From Arthrobacter_B sp038069765 (GTDB lineage: Bacteria > Actinomycetota > Actinomycetes > Actinomycetales > Micrococcaceae), in the NCBI RefSeq assembly GCF_038069765.1, contig NZ_JBBPFS010000002.1, positions 496,001 to 560,000 on the forward strand: 64,000 nucleotides of DNA, written 5' to 3'. The notes below the pieces were generated by a model. The model was not told the origin of the DNA, did no database searches, and was given only the letters and a program-made list of their open reading frames with translations. Of this stretch, positions 9,138 to 17,854 are shown piece after piece; positions within the stretch are counted from its first letter, which is position 1; each line of letters begins with the position of its first letter. A program made the translations under genes and the position numbers.

Positions 9138-9183
9138 CGGCCGGGGCCGCGCACAGGCTCCGGTCCGGGCGGTTTAACCACAC

Positions 9184-9226
9184 TGAAGGGCCCTGCCCGT
9201 CCTCCTCGGACGGGCAGGGCCCTTCA
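9184..9226. terminator. Bidirectional rho-independent-type terminator
   Basis: A perfect 19-bp inverted repeat with a 5-nt loop (TCCTC at 9203-9207). The arms run 9184-9202 and 9208-9226 and read TGAAGGGCCCTGCCCGTCC on the left. It lies between the convergent MaoC gene and the LIV binding-protein gene. No U-tract follows on either side, as is common in actinobacteria. Confidence 0.75.
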
Positions 9227-9261
9227 CACAAGTTCCGGGCACCTGGCGGCTCCCGGACCGG

Positions 9262-10557
9262 CTACTGCGGAATGCCGTTTTCCGGCATTGCCGCACGTTC
9301 CTCGGTGTAGGGGCTGACCGAGTCGCCCTCGGCGGTGTACGGCGTGCCGACGTAGGACTGCACGCCGCCGGAGACGACCGTGATCATGCCCCCGGAGTAA
9401 CCGGCATGGCTGTCTGTGCTGAAGTCAAGGGGAACGTGTCCGTTGCCCTTGACGTCGCCCGATTCCAGGGCCGTCAGCAGCGACTCCCGTGTCGGGTTCT
9501 CGCCGGCTTCCTGCAGCGCCTCAACGAAGAGATAGGCAATGGACATCCCAAAGATGGTGTTGCCGTCGAACTCCGCCCCCTGGTTGTACTCCTCGTTGAT
9601 CTCGGCGAACTTCGCGGTCCACTCATCCTCGGTGTCGGAAGCTGCCGGCAGGTAGTTGGCGCTGATGAAGCCCTCGAGCAGCTTCTCCGTGTTCTCGCCG
9701 AGGTAGCTGGAGAGGGTGTTGTAGTCTCCGCCGGCGGAGGACGCCGCCCACTTGGGGAAGTAGCCCAGCTTAGCCGCCGTTCCGATGGCCTGGGCGCTGA
9801 AGCCGTTGATCGAGGCGAGGAAGTTCACTTCACAGCCTGCCGCCTGCATGGCGCTGATCTGTGCGGCCACGTCGGTGTTGGCAGTCGAGTAGACCTGAGA
9901 GCTGGCCAGCGCCCCGCTGCCCAGGGCCGACTCGAGTCCGGTCTTGAAGTCTGCCCCGAAGTCGTCGTCCTGCCCGAAGAGGCAGTAGGTGGCATCCGGG
10001 AATTCCTCCTGCACATACGTGGCCAGGCCCTTGGCCTCCGTGTCGTAGTCCTGCATGAAGCCATAGGTGTACGGGTAGTCTTCGGGCTGGTTCCAGGTGG
10101 GGCTGCCGGAGGCCACGAACAGGTCGGGAACTTCGTTGTCGTTCAGGAAATCCAGCACGGAGCTGTGCGGCGGGGTGCCCAGTCCGCCGAGGATGGCGAA
10201 GACCTCGTCCTGGAGGACCATTTCGCGGACCACGCTCTGCGTGGTGGCCGGGTTGTAGCCGTCGTCCTTCACGGTGTACTCGATGGTCCGCCCGTTCACT
10301 CCGCCGTTGGCATTGACGTAGTCGAAGTAGGCCTTGGTGGCCGGCGAGATGGTGGCATAGCCCGAGGCTGCGGGGCCGGTGAGCGGCTGGTGGGTGCCGA
10401 TGCTGACGGTGGTGTCGGTGATGCCGGGGACGTCTTCGGCGGCAGCCGGGGAATCACCGCCCCCTGATGACCCGCAGCCCGCGAGGGCAAGGGTTGCCGC
10501 CGTTGCTGCGGCGGCAAGGACGGAGAACTTGGTAGCGGAGTACCTGGAACTAGTCAT
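9262..10557 (-). CDS. LIV-type ABC transporter substrate-binding lipoprotein
   Basis: 431-aa periplasmic-binding-protein-like lipoprotein of the branched-chain amino-acid (LivJ/K, Peripla_BP_6) family. It has a signal peptide with lipobox LAGC (TLALAGCGSSGG, about residues 20-31), then a two-lobe type I binding fold beginning TVSIGTHQPLTGPAA. The family also binds amides, urea, aromatic and alicyclic acids, so leucine should not be assumed. It is the last gene of the operon, and its ATG overlaps the stop of the permease gene by 4 bp. AAAGG lies upstream of the ATG. Confidence 0.85.
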   Translation of the reverse strand: MTSSRYSATKFSVLAAAATAATLALAGCGSSGGGDSPAAAEDVPGITDTTVSIGTHQPLTGPAASGYATISPATKAYFDYVNANGGVNGRTIEYTVKDDGYNPATTQSVVREMVLQDEVFAILGGLGTPPHSSVLDFLNDNEVPDLFVASGSPTWNQPEDYPYTYGFMQDYDTEAKGLATYVQEEFPDATYCLFGQDDDFGADFKTGLESALGSGALASSQVYSTANTDVAAQISAMQAAGCEVNFLASINGFSAQAIGTAAKLGYFPKWAASSAGGDYNTLSSYLGENTEKLLEGFISANYLPAASDTEDEWTAKFAEINEEYNQGAEFDGNTIFGMSIAYLFVEALQEAGENPTRESLLTALESGDVKGNGHVPLDFSTDSHAGYSGGMITVVSGGVQSYVGTPYTAEGDSVSPYTEERAAMPENGIPQ

Positions 10558-11639
10558 CGCTGACCTTTCGTGGTGGTTAGTTGCGGTTGCAGGGGAAGCG
10601 GGGAGGGTGCCGCGACGGCGGGGGAGTGCCTGCCGCGGAGGCGGCGGATCACGGAGGAGAGCAGGCCCTGGATGCCGCGGGGAGCGAGCAGGATCACGAG
10701 TACCAGCACGGTGCCGAACACCGCGATGGCCAGGTTCCCGTCCAGCCGGGAGGCAACATCGGCGGAGACCGGGAGGCCGGCAGTGAGGGAATTGATGCTG
10801 TAGGGCAGGAAGACCATGATCAGCGCACCCCACACCGCACCGGCCAGGGAACCGATGCCGCCGATGACCGCGGCCATGAGCAGATAGAGGGAGAGCACCA
10901 GCGAGTAGGCCCCCGGACTGGCACTTTGGGTGACGTAGGCCAGCAGGCCTCCGCCGAGGCCGGCCGCAGCGGCGCTGACGGTGAACGAGATGATCTTTGT
11001 CGCGGCGACGTTGACCGCGGACAGTGCGGCAGCGGCGTCGTTGTCCCGCACCGCCCGCAGCTGGCGGCCGAAGCGGCCGCGCAGCAGGTTGTTCAGGACC
11101 ACCATCACCGCCACGGCGCAGAGAATGGCCAGCCAGGCCTGCCACTGTTCGTTGCTGACCGTGCCGCGCAGTGCGGCCGGACGTTTCTCGACGGTGATCC
11201 ACAGCCCCTGGTCACCGCCCAGGACGGCGGAGAAGGTGCTCGTGACCGCCGGGATCGCGACCACCAGGGCCAGTGTGAACCCGGCCAGATAGGGTCCGTG
11301 CAGCCGGCCGGCCGCGCAGCCGATCACCAGTCCCAGCACCGCGGAGCCCAGCACGGCCACCGCCAGGGGGCCCAGCAGCAGCAGCGGCCCCTCGACGCCC
11401 GCCTCGGACATGGCATTGGCGCTGAGTGCGTAGCAGTACGCCCCGCAGGCCATGAGCGCTGCCTGTCCCAGGGAGAGCTGGCCGCCGGTGCCGGTCAGGA
11501 CGGTCAGGCCGGCGACGGCGCACAGGTAGGCGCAGACAGTGGCCAGCTGATACGAGGTGAACGGTGTGACGGCAAAAGTCAGGCCGATCAGCACTGCCGC
11601 GGCAGCGGCGGCCGCGAGCAGGGATCTCAGGGGGTTCAT
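10554..11639 (-). CDS. livM: LIV-type ABC transporter permease (LivM-like)
   Basis: 361-aa polytopic inner-membrane permease. An initial hydrophobic segment (SLLAAAAAAAVLIGLTFAV) is followed by GQLSLGQAALMACGAYCYAL, the conserved LivM/LivH N-terminal loop, and the cytoplasmic EAA-like region LRGRFGRQLRAVRDNDAAA that contacts the ATPases. The C-terminal tail after about residue 325 is hydrophilic. It overlaps livH and the binding-protein gene by 4 bp at each end, so translation is coupled. Confidence 0.85.
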   Translation of the reverse strand: MNPLRSLLAAAAAAAVLIGLTFAVTPFTSYQLATVCAYLCAVAGLTVLTGTGGQLSLGQAALMACGAYCYALSANAMSEAGVEGPLLLLGPLAVAVLGSAVLGLVIGCAAGRLHGPYLAGFTLALVVAIPAVTSTFSAVLGGDQGLWITVEKRPAALRGTVSNEQWQAWLAILCAVAVMVVLNNLLRGRFGRQLRAVRDNDAAAALSAVNVAATKIISFTVSAAAAGLGGGLLAYVTQSASPGAYSLVLSLYLLMAAVIGGIGSLAGAVWGALIMVFLPYSINSLTAGLPVSADVASRLDGNLAIAVFGTVLVLVILLAPRGIQGLLSSVIRRLRGRHSPAVAAPSPLPLQPQLTTTKGQR

Positions 11640-12514
11640 ACCGTTCGCTCCTTCGTCAACGAGAACAGTCCGGCCGGGCGCAGCAGCAGTACCGCCAGCA
11701 GGAGCACCAGGACGGCGATCGGCGCCAGGGTGGCGCCGAGGTAGCCGCTGACCCAGCTGAGGATCACGCCCACGGCGAGGCCGCCGGCCACGGCACCGCC
11801 GGAGGAGTCCAGCCCCCCGACCACGGCAACGGTGAAGGCGTAGACAAACACCGTGTCCAGGGCATGGGGATTCAGGCCGAGCTCGGTGGGGATGACCAGC
11901 AGTGCCGCCAGGGCCCCGACGGCGGAGGACAGCGCCCAGCCCAGCGTCAGCATCCGGGAGGACCGCACCCCGAGCAGCCGGGCGAGATCGGGGGCGAAGG
12001 CCGCCGCCCGCAGCCGCAGCCCCAGGGCGGTCCTGGTGAAGAGCAGGGCCAGGCCGGCCACGATCACCGCAATGCAGACGAAGATGAACAGGTCATAGGG
12101 GGAAATTGCGCTGATGCCGCCGATGTCCAGCGGGGAAGTGCTGAACGGTGTGGCCATGGCCTGGTACCCGTTGCCGAAGATCATGCCCAGGACAGCTTGG
12201 ATCAGCAGCAGCAGCCCCAGCCCGGCGATGACCGAGTTCAGCGGGGAGATGTTCCCTACGAAGCGCATGACGGTCCTCTCGGCCAGGGCACCGATCACCA
12301 GACCGGCGACGATGGCGGAGGCCAGTCCCAGCCAGTAACTCCCGGTGGCGGCCGTGACGGTGAAGGCGACGTAGGTGGTGGCCACGGCCATCGCACCCTG
12401 GGCGAAGTTCACGATGCGGGCGGCACGCCAGATAATGACGAGCGAGAGCGCAAAGGCGGCCAGCACGGCACCCCGGGCGAGCCCGTCCACGGTAAGGAAG
12501 AGAAATCTGTCCAT
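11636..12514 (-). CDS. livH: LIV-type ABC transporter permease (LivH-like)
   Basis: 292-aa polytopic permease, the partner of the LivM-like subunit. The N-terminal motif RIVNFAQGAMAVATTYVAF (about residues 33-51) is the LivH signature, and about eight hydrophobic segments follow. The cytoplasmic coupling region is around LGLRLRAAAFAPDLARLLGV. Its stop overlaps the livM start (ATGA) and its start shares one base with the livF stop. Confidence 0.85.
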   Translation of the reverse strand: MDRFLFLTVDGLARGAVLAAFALSLVIIWRAARIVNFAQGAMAVATTYVAFTVTAATGSYWLGLASAIVAGLVIGALAERTVMRFVGNISPLNSVIAGLGLLLLIQAVLGMIFGNGYQAMATPFSTSPLDIGGISAISPYDLFIFVCIAVIVAGLALLFTRTALGLRLRAAAFAPDLARLLGVRSSRMLTLGWALSSAVGALAALLVIPTELGLNPHALDTVFVYAFTVAVVGGLDSSGGAVAGGLAVGVILSWVSGYLGATLAPIAVLVLLLAVLLLRPAGLFSLTKERTV

Positions 12515-13230
12515 CAGAACCCCAGGTAGGTGTGGCGGAGATCGGTGTCCGCAGCCAGGTCGGTTGCGGGACGGGAGGCGACGACGGATCCCAGGCTGAG
12601 GACGACGCCGTCGTCGGCCACAGCGAGTGCGCTGCGGACATTCTGCTCAATCAGCAGGACCGTCAGCCCCGTGTCATCGCGCAGGGTGCGCAGCATGCCC
12701 AGGATCTGGGCGGTGACGCGCGGAGCCAGGCCCAGCGACGGCTCGTCCAGCAGCAGCAGCCGCGGGCCGGCCATGAGCGCCCGGCCCAGGGCGAGCATCT
12801 GCCGCTCACCGCCGGAGAGCTGGTGCCCGGAGGCCTTCCGCCGGCGGGCCAGGGGCTCGAAGAGCTCATACATCCGCTCCAGCAGGACCTGGGCGGCGGC
12901 CCGGTCGCGGCGCCACAATCCGCCCAGCCGCAGGTTTTCGTCCACGGTGAGCTCGGTGATGACGCCGCGGCCTTCGGGAACCAGCGAGATGCCGCGGCGC
13001 ACCATGTCCTCCACCTTGGTGGAGCCCAGGTCCGCGCCGTCATAGCGGATGCTTCCGCCGGTGGGGCGCAGCTGTCCGATGATGGTTCGCAGCAGCGTGG
13101 TCTTGCCGGCACCGTTGGCGCCCACGACGGCGGTGATGCTGCCTGCCGCGACCTCGAGGCTGACGCCGTGCAGGACGGGAACCGGGCCGTAGCCGGCACT
13201 GACCGAGTCCAGGACCAGAAGGGCGCTCAT
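12514..13230 (-). CDS. livF: LIV-type ABC transporter ATP-binding protein (LivF-like)
   Basis: 238-aa ABC ATPase. Walker A is GANGAGKTT (about residues 36-44), the signature is LSGGERQMLALGRAL (about 137-151), and Walker B is LLLLDEPSLGLAP. The short length and the SLVPEGRGVITELTVDENL stretch are diagnostic for LivF. It forms the nucleotide-binding pair with the LivG-like protein encoded immediately upstream (4-bp overlap). Confidence 0.88.
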   Translation of the reverse strand: MSALLVLDSVSAGYGPVPVLHGVSLEVAAGSITAVVGANGAGKTTLLRTIIGQLRPTGGSIRYDGADLGSTKVEDMVRRGISLVPEGRGVITELTVDENLRLGGLWRRDRAAAQVLLERMYELFEPLARRRKASGHQLSGGERQMLALGRALMAGPRLLLLDEPSLGLAPRVTAQILGMLRTLRDDTGLTVLLIEQNVRSALAVADDGVVLSLGSVVASRPATDLAADTDLRHTYLGF

Positions 13231-14018
13231 ACCGGCTCAACTCCCAGGTAGGCGTCGGTGACCGCGGGGTCGGCACTGATCTCAGCCGGGGTGCCTTCGG
13301 CGATCAGCTTGCCGAAGTCCAGCACCGCAATGCGCTCGCAGACGCTCATGACCAGGTCCACATGGTGCTCCACCAGCACTACCGAGCAGCCGGTGGCGGG
13401 AACAGCGCGGATAATCTCCGCCAGTTCGTCGATGTCGTCGTGGGCGAGTCCGCCGGCAGGTTCATCCAGCAGCAGCAGCCGGGGTTCGCCGGCCAGCGCC
13501 CGGGCCAACGCCGCCTTTTTGCGGATTCCGTAGGGCAGGGTGTCCGGCAGGGCCGCGGCGTGCGTGACGATGCCGAGCTCGTCCAGGGCCTGCAGGGCGC
13601 GTTCGCGCAGCCGTGCCTCGCCGCGCCGGGAGCGGGGCAGCAGCAGCGCGTCCTCGATCACGGTGTGCGCGGCGCTGCCCTCCATCCCGAGCATGACGTT
13701 CTCCAGCACGGTCAGTCCGGGAAACAGGCCCAGGCCCTGGAGAGTACGGGCCACCCCGTGCCGGGACAGCATGCGGGGCCGGGGGCGGAACGTTTCGCCG
13801 TCGAGCTCCAGGGAGCCGGAACCGGGCGACGTGAAGCCGCAGACAACGTTGAACAGTGTCGTCTTTCCGGCGCCGTTGGGGCCGATGATGCCGACTACGG
13901 CGCCTGCCGGCACGGTGAAGGACACAGCATCCAGCGCGGTGAGGCCGCCAAACCGCACACTGATATCGCGAAAGCGCAGCCGGGGAAGAACCGACTGGTC
14001 GGTATGTTGCACTGCCAT
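13227..14018 (-). CDS. livG: LIV-type ABC transporter ATP-binding protein (LivG-like)
   Basis: 263-aa ABC ATPase. Walker A is GPNGAGKTT (about residues 41-49). The signature region is the degenerate LPYGIRKKAALARALA, typical of LivG, and Walker B is LLLLDEPAGGL. The VARTLQGLGLFPGLTVLENVMLG block is the LivG variant of the Q-loop region. It starts 58 bp after the quinone-oxidoreductase gene, the only sizeable gap in the operon, and overlaps livF by 4 bp. Confidence 0.88.
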   Translation of the reverse strand: MAVQHTDQSVLPRLRFRDISVRFGGLTALDAVSFTVPAGAVVGIIGPNGAGKTTLFNVVCGFTSPGSGSLELDGETFRPRPRMLSRHGVARTLQGLGLFPGLTVLENVMLGMEGSAAHTVIEDALLLPRSRRGEARLRERALQALDELGIVTHAAALPDTLPYGIRKKAALARALAGEPRLLLLDEPAGGLAHDDIDELAEIIRAVPATGCSVVLVEHHVDLVMSVCERIAVLDFGKLIAEGTPAEISADPAVTDAYLGVEPV

Positions 14019-14076
14019 AAGGACTCCGTTGTCTCGTTAATGGTGCGGTTGGTGCGGGGTTCGCTGCCTGCAGCGG

Positions 14077-15051
14077 TTAGAGGGTGAGCACCACCCGGCC
14101 TGCGGTCAGCCCGTCACCCAGGCGCTGCACGGCGTCGGGTGCGGAAGCGAACGGAACCGATTCGGTGACCACCGGCCGTACCAGTCCCTTGTCCGCCAGG
14201 AGGGTGAGCTGCTCGTGGACCTCCCGGACCAGTTCCGGCGCCTTCTTGGTGTAGAGCGCCCAGTGCAGGCCCAGCAGGGAGTAGTTCTTGACGAGGGCGT
14301 GGTTCATGCGTGCGGTCTGCAGGGTTCCGCCGGCAAAACCGACCACGACTATCCGGCCTTCGAAAGCGATGCAGCGGGTGGAGCGGTCAAAGGTTTCCCC
14401 TCCCACGGGATCGTAAATGACGTCGGCGCCGCGGCCGCCGGTGGCTGCATTGACCACCTCGACAAAGTCATCGGTGGTGCGGTTGACCACAATGTCTGCG
14501 CCTGCCTGTTCAGCGATGCGGCGCTTGGCTTCATTGCCCACAACCCCGATCACCGTGGCCCCGGCAGCCTTTCCCAGCTGCACGGCTGCCGTTCCGACAC
14601 CTCCGGCGGCGGCATGCACCAGCAGTGTCTCTCCCGGGGCAATCCGTGCCCGGCGGTGCAGGCCGAAGTATCCGGTCTGGTAGCCGATGCACAGGGCCGC
14701 TGCCTCGGCATCGGAAAGGGATTCCGGGGCGGAAAAGACTGACGCCGCCGGAACCTGCACCTCCTCGGCCATGACCCCCAGGTGTGATGCGATGACCCGG
14801 TCGCCGATCTGAAAGCCGGCAACGCCGTCGCCGAGTGCAGTGACGGTGCCGCACAGCTCAATGCCCGGAGTGAAGGGCAGCGGGGGTTTTTCCTGGTACA
14901 GCCCCCGGCACAGCAGAACGTCGGGAAAATTCAGGGCCACGGCGCGGGTGGCCAGCACCACGGTGCCCGGAGCGGCAGCGGGCGGGGGCTGTTCGGTCAG
15001 GCGCAGGGCATCGCGCGGCTCGGCATTGGTGACAACGTTCCAGGCTTTCAT
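14077..15051 (-). CDS. Zinc-independent NADPH:quinone oxidoreductase family (MDR)
   Basis: 324-aa medium-chain dehydrogenase/reductase of the quinone-oxidoreductase branch. The N-terminal GroES-like domain contains FTPGIELCGTVTALGDGVAGF. The Rossmann part has AAAGGVGTAAVQLGKAAGA (about residues 145-163) and GADVIYDPVGGETFDRS. The structural-zinc cysteine cluster and catalytic zinc ligands of alcohol dehydrogenases are absent. In acyl-CoA regulons, members of this family often act as enoyl-thioester or quinone reductases. Its ATG overlaps the tetR stop by 4 bp, placing it as second gene of the operon. Confidence 0.8.
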   Translation of the reverse strand: MKAWNVVTNAEPRDALRLTEQPPPAAAPGTVVLATRAVALNFPDVLLCRGLYQEKPPLPFTPGIELCGTVTALGDGVAGFQIGDRVIASHLGVMAEEVQVPAASVFSAPESLSDAEAAALCIGYQTGYFGLHRRARIAPGETLLVHAAAGGVGTAAVQLGKAAGATVIGVVGNEAKRRIAEQAGADIVVNRTTDDFVEVVNAATGGRGADVIYDPVGGETFDRSTRCIAFEGRIVVVGFAGGTLQTARMNHALVKNYSLLGLHWALYTKKAPELVREVHEQLTLLADKGLVRPVVTESVPFASAPDAVQRLGDGLTAGRVVLTL

Positions 15052-15647
15052 GTGGATGGTCCTTCCGGTGAGGCAGGGCGCAGCCCGGCGAGGTAAAGGT
15101 CGGTCAGTTGGGTGGCGACCTGGTGCTTGGTCAGCGGCCCGGATGGCTGGTACCAGAACGAGAGGTAGTGGGGGTTGGCGAAAAAGTTGGCGACGAGGAC
15201 GGCCGTGGGGATGTCGCTGCGGAAAATGCCCTCTTCGCGGCCGCGGGTGATCAGTGCGCCGAAGACCTCGTTGTAGCGGCGGCGGCGGTCCTTTACTGCT
15301 TCCATGCGGTCGGGGCTGAGCATGTGCTGGGACCGGAAGAAAACGGTGCCTTCGCGGATCCAGTCGATCGAGGTGACGATGACGTCTTCGCAGACCAGCC
15401 GGACGGTCTGCTCCACCGGGAGCCCGCGGGCCGCGATTTCGTTGAGGTTGCCGTGCTGCAGGGTAAGGATCCGGTCATAGATGTCGAACAGCAGGTCGTC
15501 TTTGGAATTGAAGTAGTGGTAAAGGGCGCCCTTGGTGACCCCGGCGGCGTCGACGATCTGCTGCACGCTGGTCCTGGCGTAGCCTTGGCTGGAAAAGAGC
15601 TCCACGGAAACGCGGGCCAGTTCTTCCTTGATGTTCATGGTCTTCAT
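15048..15647 (-). CDS. TetR-family repressor of the LIV/acyl-CoA regulon
   Basis: 199-aa TetR regulator. The HTH spans about residues 9-55, with TSVQQIVDAAGVTKGALYHY and FNSKDDLLFDIYDRIL being classical. The C-terminal half is an all-helical ligand domain with no recognisable specificity motif. It heads the operon tetR-QOR-livGFHM-binding protein, so it is probably autoregulated and induced by a substrate or CoA ester. An ATG three codons later (15638) is an alternative start, and neither has a strong ribosome-binding site. Palindrome 15739-15752 upstream of it matches the one before the SDR gene. Confidence 0.82.
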   Translation of the reverse strand: MKTMNIKEELARVSVELFSSQGYARTSVQQIVDAAGVTKGALYHYFNSKDDLLFDIYDRILTLQHGNLNEIAARGLPVEQTVRLVCEDVIVTSIDWIREGTVFFRSQHMLSPDRMEAVKDRRRRYNEVFGALITRGREEGIFRSDIPTAVLVANFFANPHYLSFWYQPSGPLTKHQVATQLTDLYLAGLRPASPEGPST

Positions 15648-15738
15648 GCAGGTGTTCCGTGTTTCTGTGGGATCTCGTACCGTGCGGATCTCTGCCAGTA
15701 ACTGCGAGTAACTTTGCGGGAACTGTGAGTACTGCGGA

Positions 15739-15752
15739 ACCGACCGGTTGGT
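15739..15752. promoter_or_regulatory. Palindromic TetR-type operator upstream of tetR
   Basis: ACCGACCGGTTGGT, symmetric at 12 of 14 positions, 92 bp upstream of the tetR ATG. It matches the core of the SDR-MaoC operator (7829-7842) at 12 of 14 positions. A second, shorter inverted repeat, GGTATG-N9-CATACC, follows at 15750-15770. Confidence 0.55.
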
Positions 15753-15929
15753 ATGTGGGATCACCATACCGTCACGGCGCCCGTTGTCCACAAGGGTTTT
15801 GCAAAAGAATTCCCGCGGCTTAGGTATCCCCTGCCGTGTCGCGCCGCCGCACGGGGAGGTGGCTGGTAGCGTCCCGTTGCAATCGGTGCTGCATACTGCC
15901 CGGGGGAGAATGCTTCGACGGGGGAACCG

Positions 15930-17114
15930 ATGGTTGTGCGCCGCTATGTCTTTCCAGTCCTGTGGCTGGTGGTTTTTGCCGTGATAGCTGCGGCACTCTT
16001 CAAGCTCGCGTTTATCAACGGCATGGAATCCGACGCCGCCGGCGGAGGCGACCAGGCGAGCGCGCAGCTGAGCACCCCGCTCGTACCCGCGGTCCTGGGA
16101 ACGGTGACCAACCTGGTCCAGGTGCAGGGATCCGTGGTGGGCGATCCCGCGGTCACGGTGAAGAGCACCGGCGAGGGAACCGTGGACTTCATCTATGTGC
16201 AGGCCGGTGACCGGGTCATAGCGGGCGCGCCGCTGTTCCAGGTGAAAACCCTCGTGGAGCCTGAGGTTCCCGCAGTGCTTGAGGAACCCGCCGGATCGGA
16301 TGACTCCGCCGGAGAGTCCCCGGGCCGGGCTGTCTCTCCTCCGGCGCCCGTGTATTCCTACGCCGATGTCCTTGCCACCGCAGACGGAACCGTCGCGGAG
16401 CTGTCGGTTCTGCCCAAGCAGCAGGTATCGGTTGGTGCCGAGGTTGCCTCCCTGGACCCGGGCACCTTCTCGGTTTCGGGAACCCTCACCTCTGATCAGC
16501 AGTTCCGCATCCTGGGCCGGGCCAACACCGCCATGGTCACTGTCAACGGAGGCCCGGCTCCCTTCCCGTGCAGCGACGTCACCATGGGCAGGACACCGGC
16601 CGCGGAGACAGGCATCAGCACCCAGGCACAGCAGGCGGGGCCCGGGCAGCCGGCACCGGAAGCTCCGGCAGCCGGCAGCGTGAGCTGCAGCATTCCGGCG
16701 GACGTTCCGGTCTTTGCCGGACTCGGTGCGGCCATCGACATCACCGCCGGGCAGGCGGACGGCGTGATTACGCTGCCGACGACGGCGGTGCAGGGCACGG
16801 TGCAGACCGGCATTGTCTGGGTCATGCCCGGCGGTGCGGCAGCGCCTGAAGGCACGGATGCGGAAGGCGCAGCGGCAGCGGGGCCGGGGCTTGAAGGTGC
16901 GGGGCCCGAAGGCGCAGGGCCGGAAGGTGCAGGGTCCGAAGGTACCGGGGGCGCAGAGGCCGTGGAACGGGAAGTGTCCCTGGGGCTGAACGACGGACAG
17001 CTCGTGGAAATCATCTCCGGGCTGGCTGAAGGCGAAATGGTGCTGCAGTTTGTTCCCGGCGCCCCTGCCGCCGAGGATCAGATGAACGGCATGCCGGGGG
17101 TGATGGGCGGATGA
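15930..17114 (+). CDS. Membrane-fusion (HlyD/MacA-like) adaptor protein
   Basis: 394-aa membrane-anchored adaptor for the ABC exporter encoded next. One N-terminal transmembrane segment (VFPVLWLVVFAVIAAALFKL, about residues 6-25) leads to an external part with two biotinyl-lipoyl-like half motifs (VDFIYVQAGDRVIAGAPLFQV and TVAELSVLPKQQVSVGAEV). A beta-barrel region with TLPTTAVQGTVQTGIVWVMP follows. Near residues 325-345 is a low-complexity tandem EGAGP repeat. The C-terminus is rich in Met and Gly. It overlaps the ATPase gene by 4 bp (ATGA). The export substrate is unknown; antimicrobial peptides or envelope molecules are possibilities for MacAB-like systems. Confidence 0.75.
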   Translation: MVVRRYVFPVLWLVVFAVIAAALFKLAFINGMESDAAGGGDQASAQLSTPLVPAVLGTVTNLVQVQGSVVGDPAVTVKSTGEGTVDFIYVQAGDRVIAGAPLFQVKTLVEPEVPAVLEEPAGSDDSAGESPGRAVSPPAPVYSYADVLATADGTVAELSVLPKQQVSVGAEVASLDPGTFSVSGTLTSDQQFRILGRANTAMVTVNGGPAPFPCSDVTMGRTPAAETGISTQAQQAGPGQPAPEAPAAGSVSCSIPADVPVFAGLGAAIDITAGQADGVITLPTTAVQGTVQTGIVWVMPGGAAAPEGTDAEGAAAAGPGLEGAGPEGAGPEGAGSEGTGGAEAVEREVSLGLNDGQLVEIISGLAEGEMVLQFVPGAPAAEDQMNGMPGVMGG

Positions 17115-17854
17115 GCCTGCGGGCCGAGCAGGCACGGGAGGTTCAGGCGCCCGCGCAGGAGCCGCTGGTGGTGCTCTCACAGGTCACCCGTGCCGTCAGC
17201 ATTCCCGGCCGTGAAACGCTGCAGATCCTCTCCGGTGTGGACCTTACCGTATATCCGGGGGACCACCTCTCCATTGTGGGGCGGTCCGGTTCGGGCAAAT
17301 CAACGCTGCTGAACATCCTGGGCCTGCTGGATCTGCCCACTTCCGGAACGATGACTTTTGACGGTACGCCGGTGGAGCGGATGAACGAGAAACGCCGCGC
17401 TGTCGCCCGGGGAGGCGCCGTCGGCTTCATTTTCCAGCAGTTCAACCTGCTGGCCGAGCGCACGGCCCTGGAAAATGTCATGACCCCGCTGCTGTACGCG
17501 CGCGGCAGGCAGTTCTGGCAGCGCGAACGCCTCGCTTCCCGGATGCTGGAGCGGGTGGGGCTGGGCAACCGGCTCCAGGACCGGCCCCGGAAACTCTCCG
17601 GCGGGGAACAGCAGCGCGTGGCAATTGCCCGTGCGCTGGTCCGCTCGCCCCGGCTGATCCTGGCGGACGAGCCGACCGGCGCCCTGGACATCGCAACCGG
17701 ACAGTCCGTCATGGCTCTCCTGGCCGAGGTGGCAGCGGAATCCGGTGCTGCCCTGGTGACCATCACCCACGATCCCCATGTTGCAGCCCTGGCCCGGGAA
17801 CACTTCCTGCTGCAGGAGGGCCGGCTGGTGCCGGGGCCGGCGGTGGCGGCGTGA
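17111..17854 (+). CDS. MacB/LolD-type ABC transporter ATP-binding protein
   Basis: 247-aa ABC ATPase of the MacB/LolD/FtsE group. Walker A is GRSGSGKST (about residues 57-65), followed by LLNILGLLDLPTSG, typical of the group. The signature is LSGGEQQRVAIARAL and Walker B is LILADEPTGALD. It overlaps the adaptor gene by 4 bp upstream and the permease gene by 4 bp (GTGA) downstream, so all three proteins should be made in step. Confidence 0.88.
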   Translation: MSLRAEQAREVQAPAQEPLVVLSQVTRAVSIPGRETLQILSGVDLTVYPGDHLSIVGRSGSGKSTLLNILGLLDLPTSGTMTFDGTPVERMNEKRRAVARGGAVGFIFQQFNLLAERTALENVMTPLLYARGRQFWQRERLASRMLERVGLGNRLQDRPRKLSGGEQQRVAIARALVRSPRLILADEPTGALDIATGQSVMALLAEVAAESGAALVTITHDPHVAALAREHFLLQEGRLVPGPAVAA

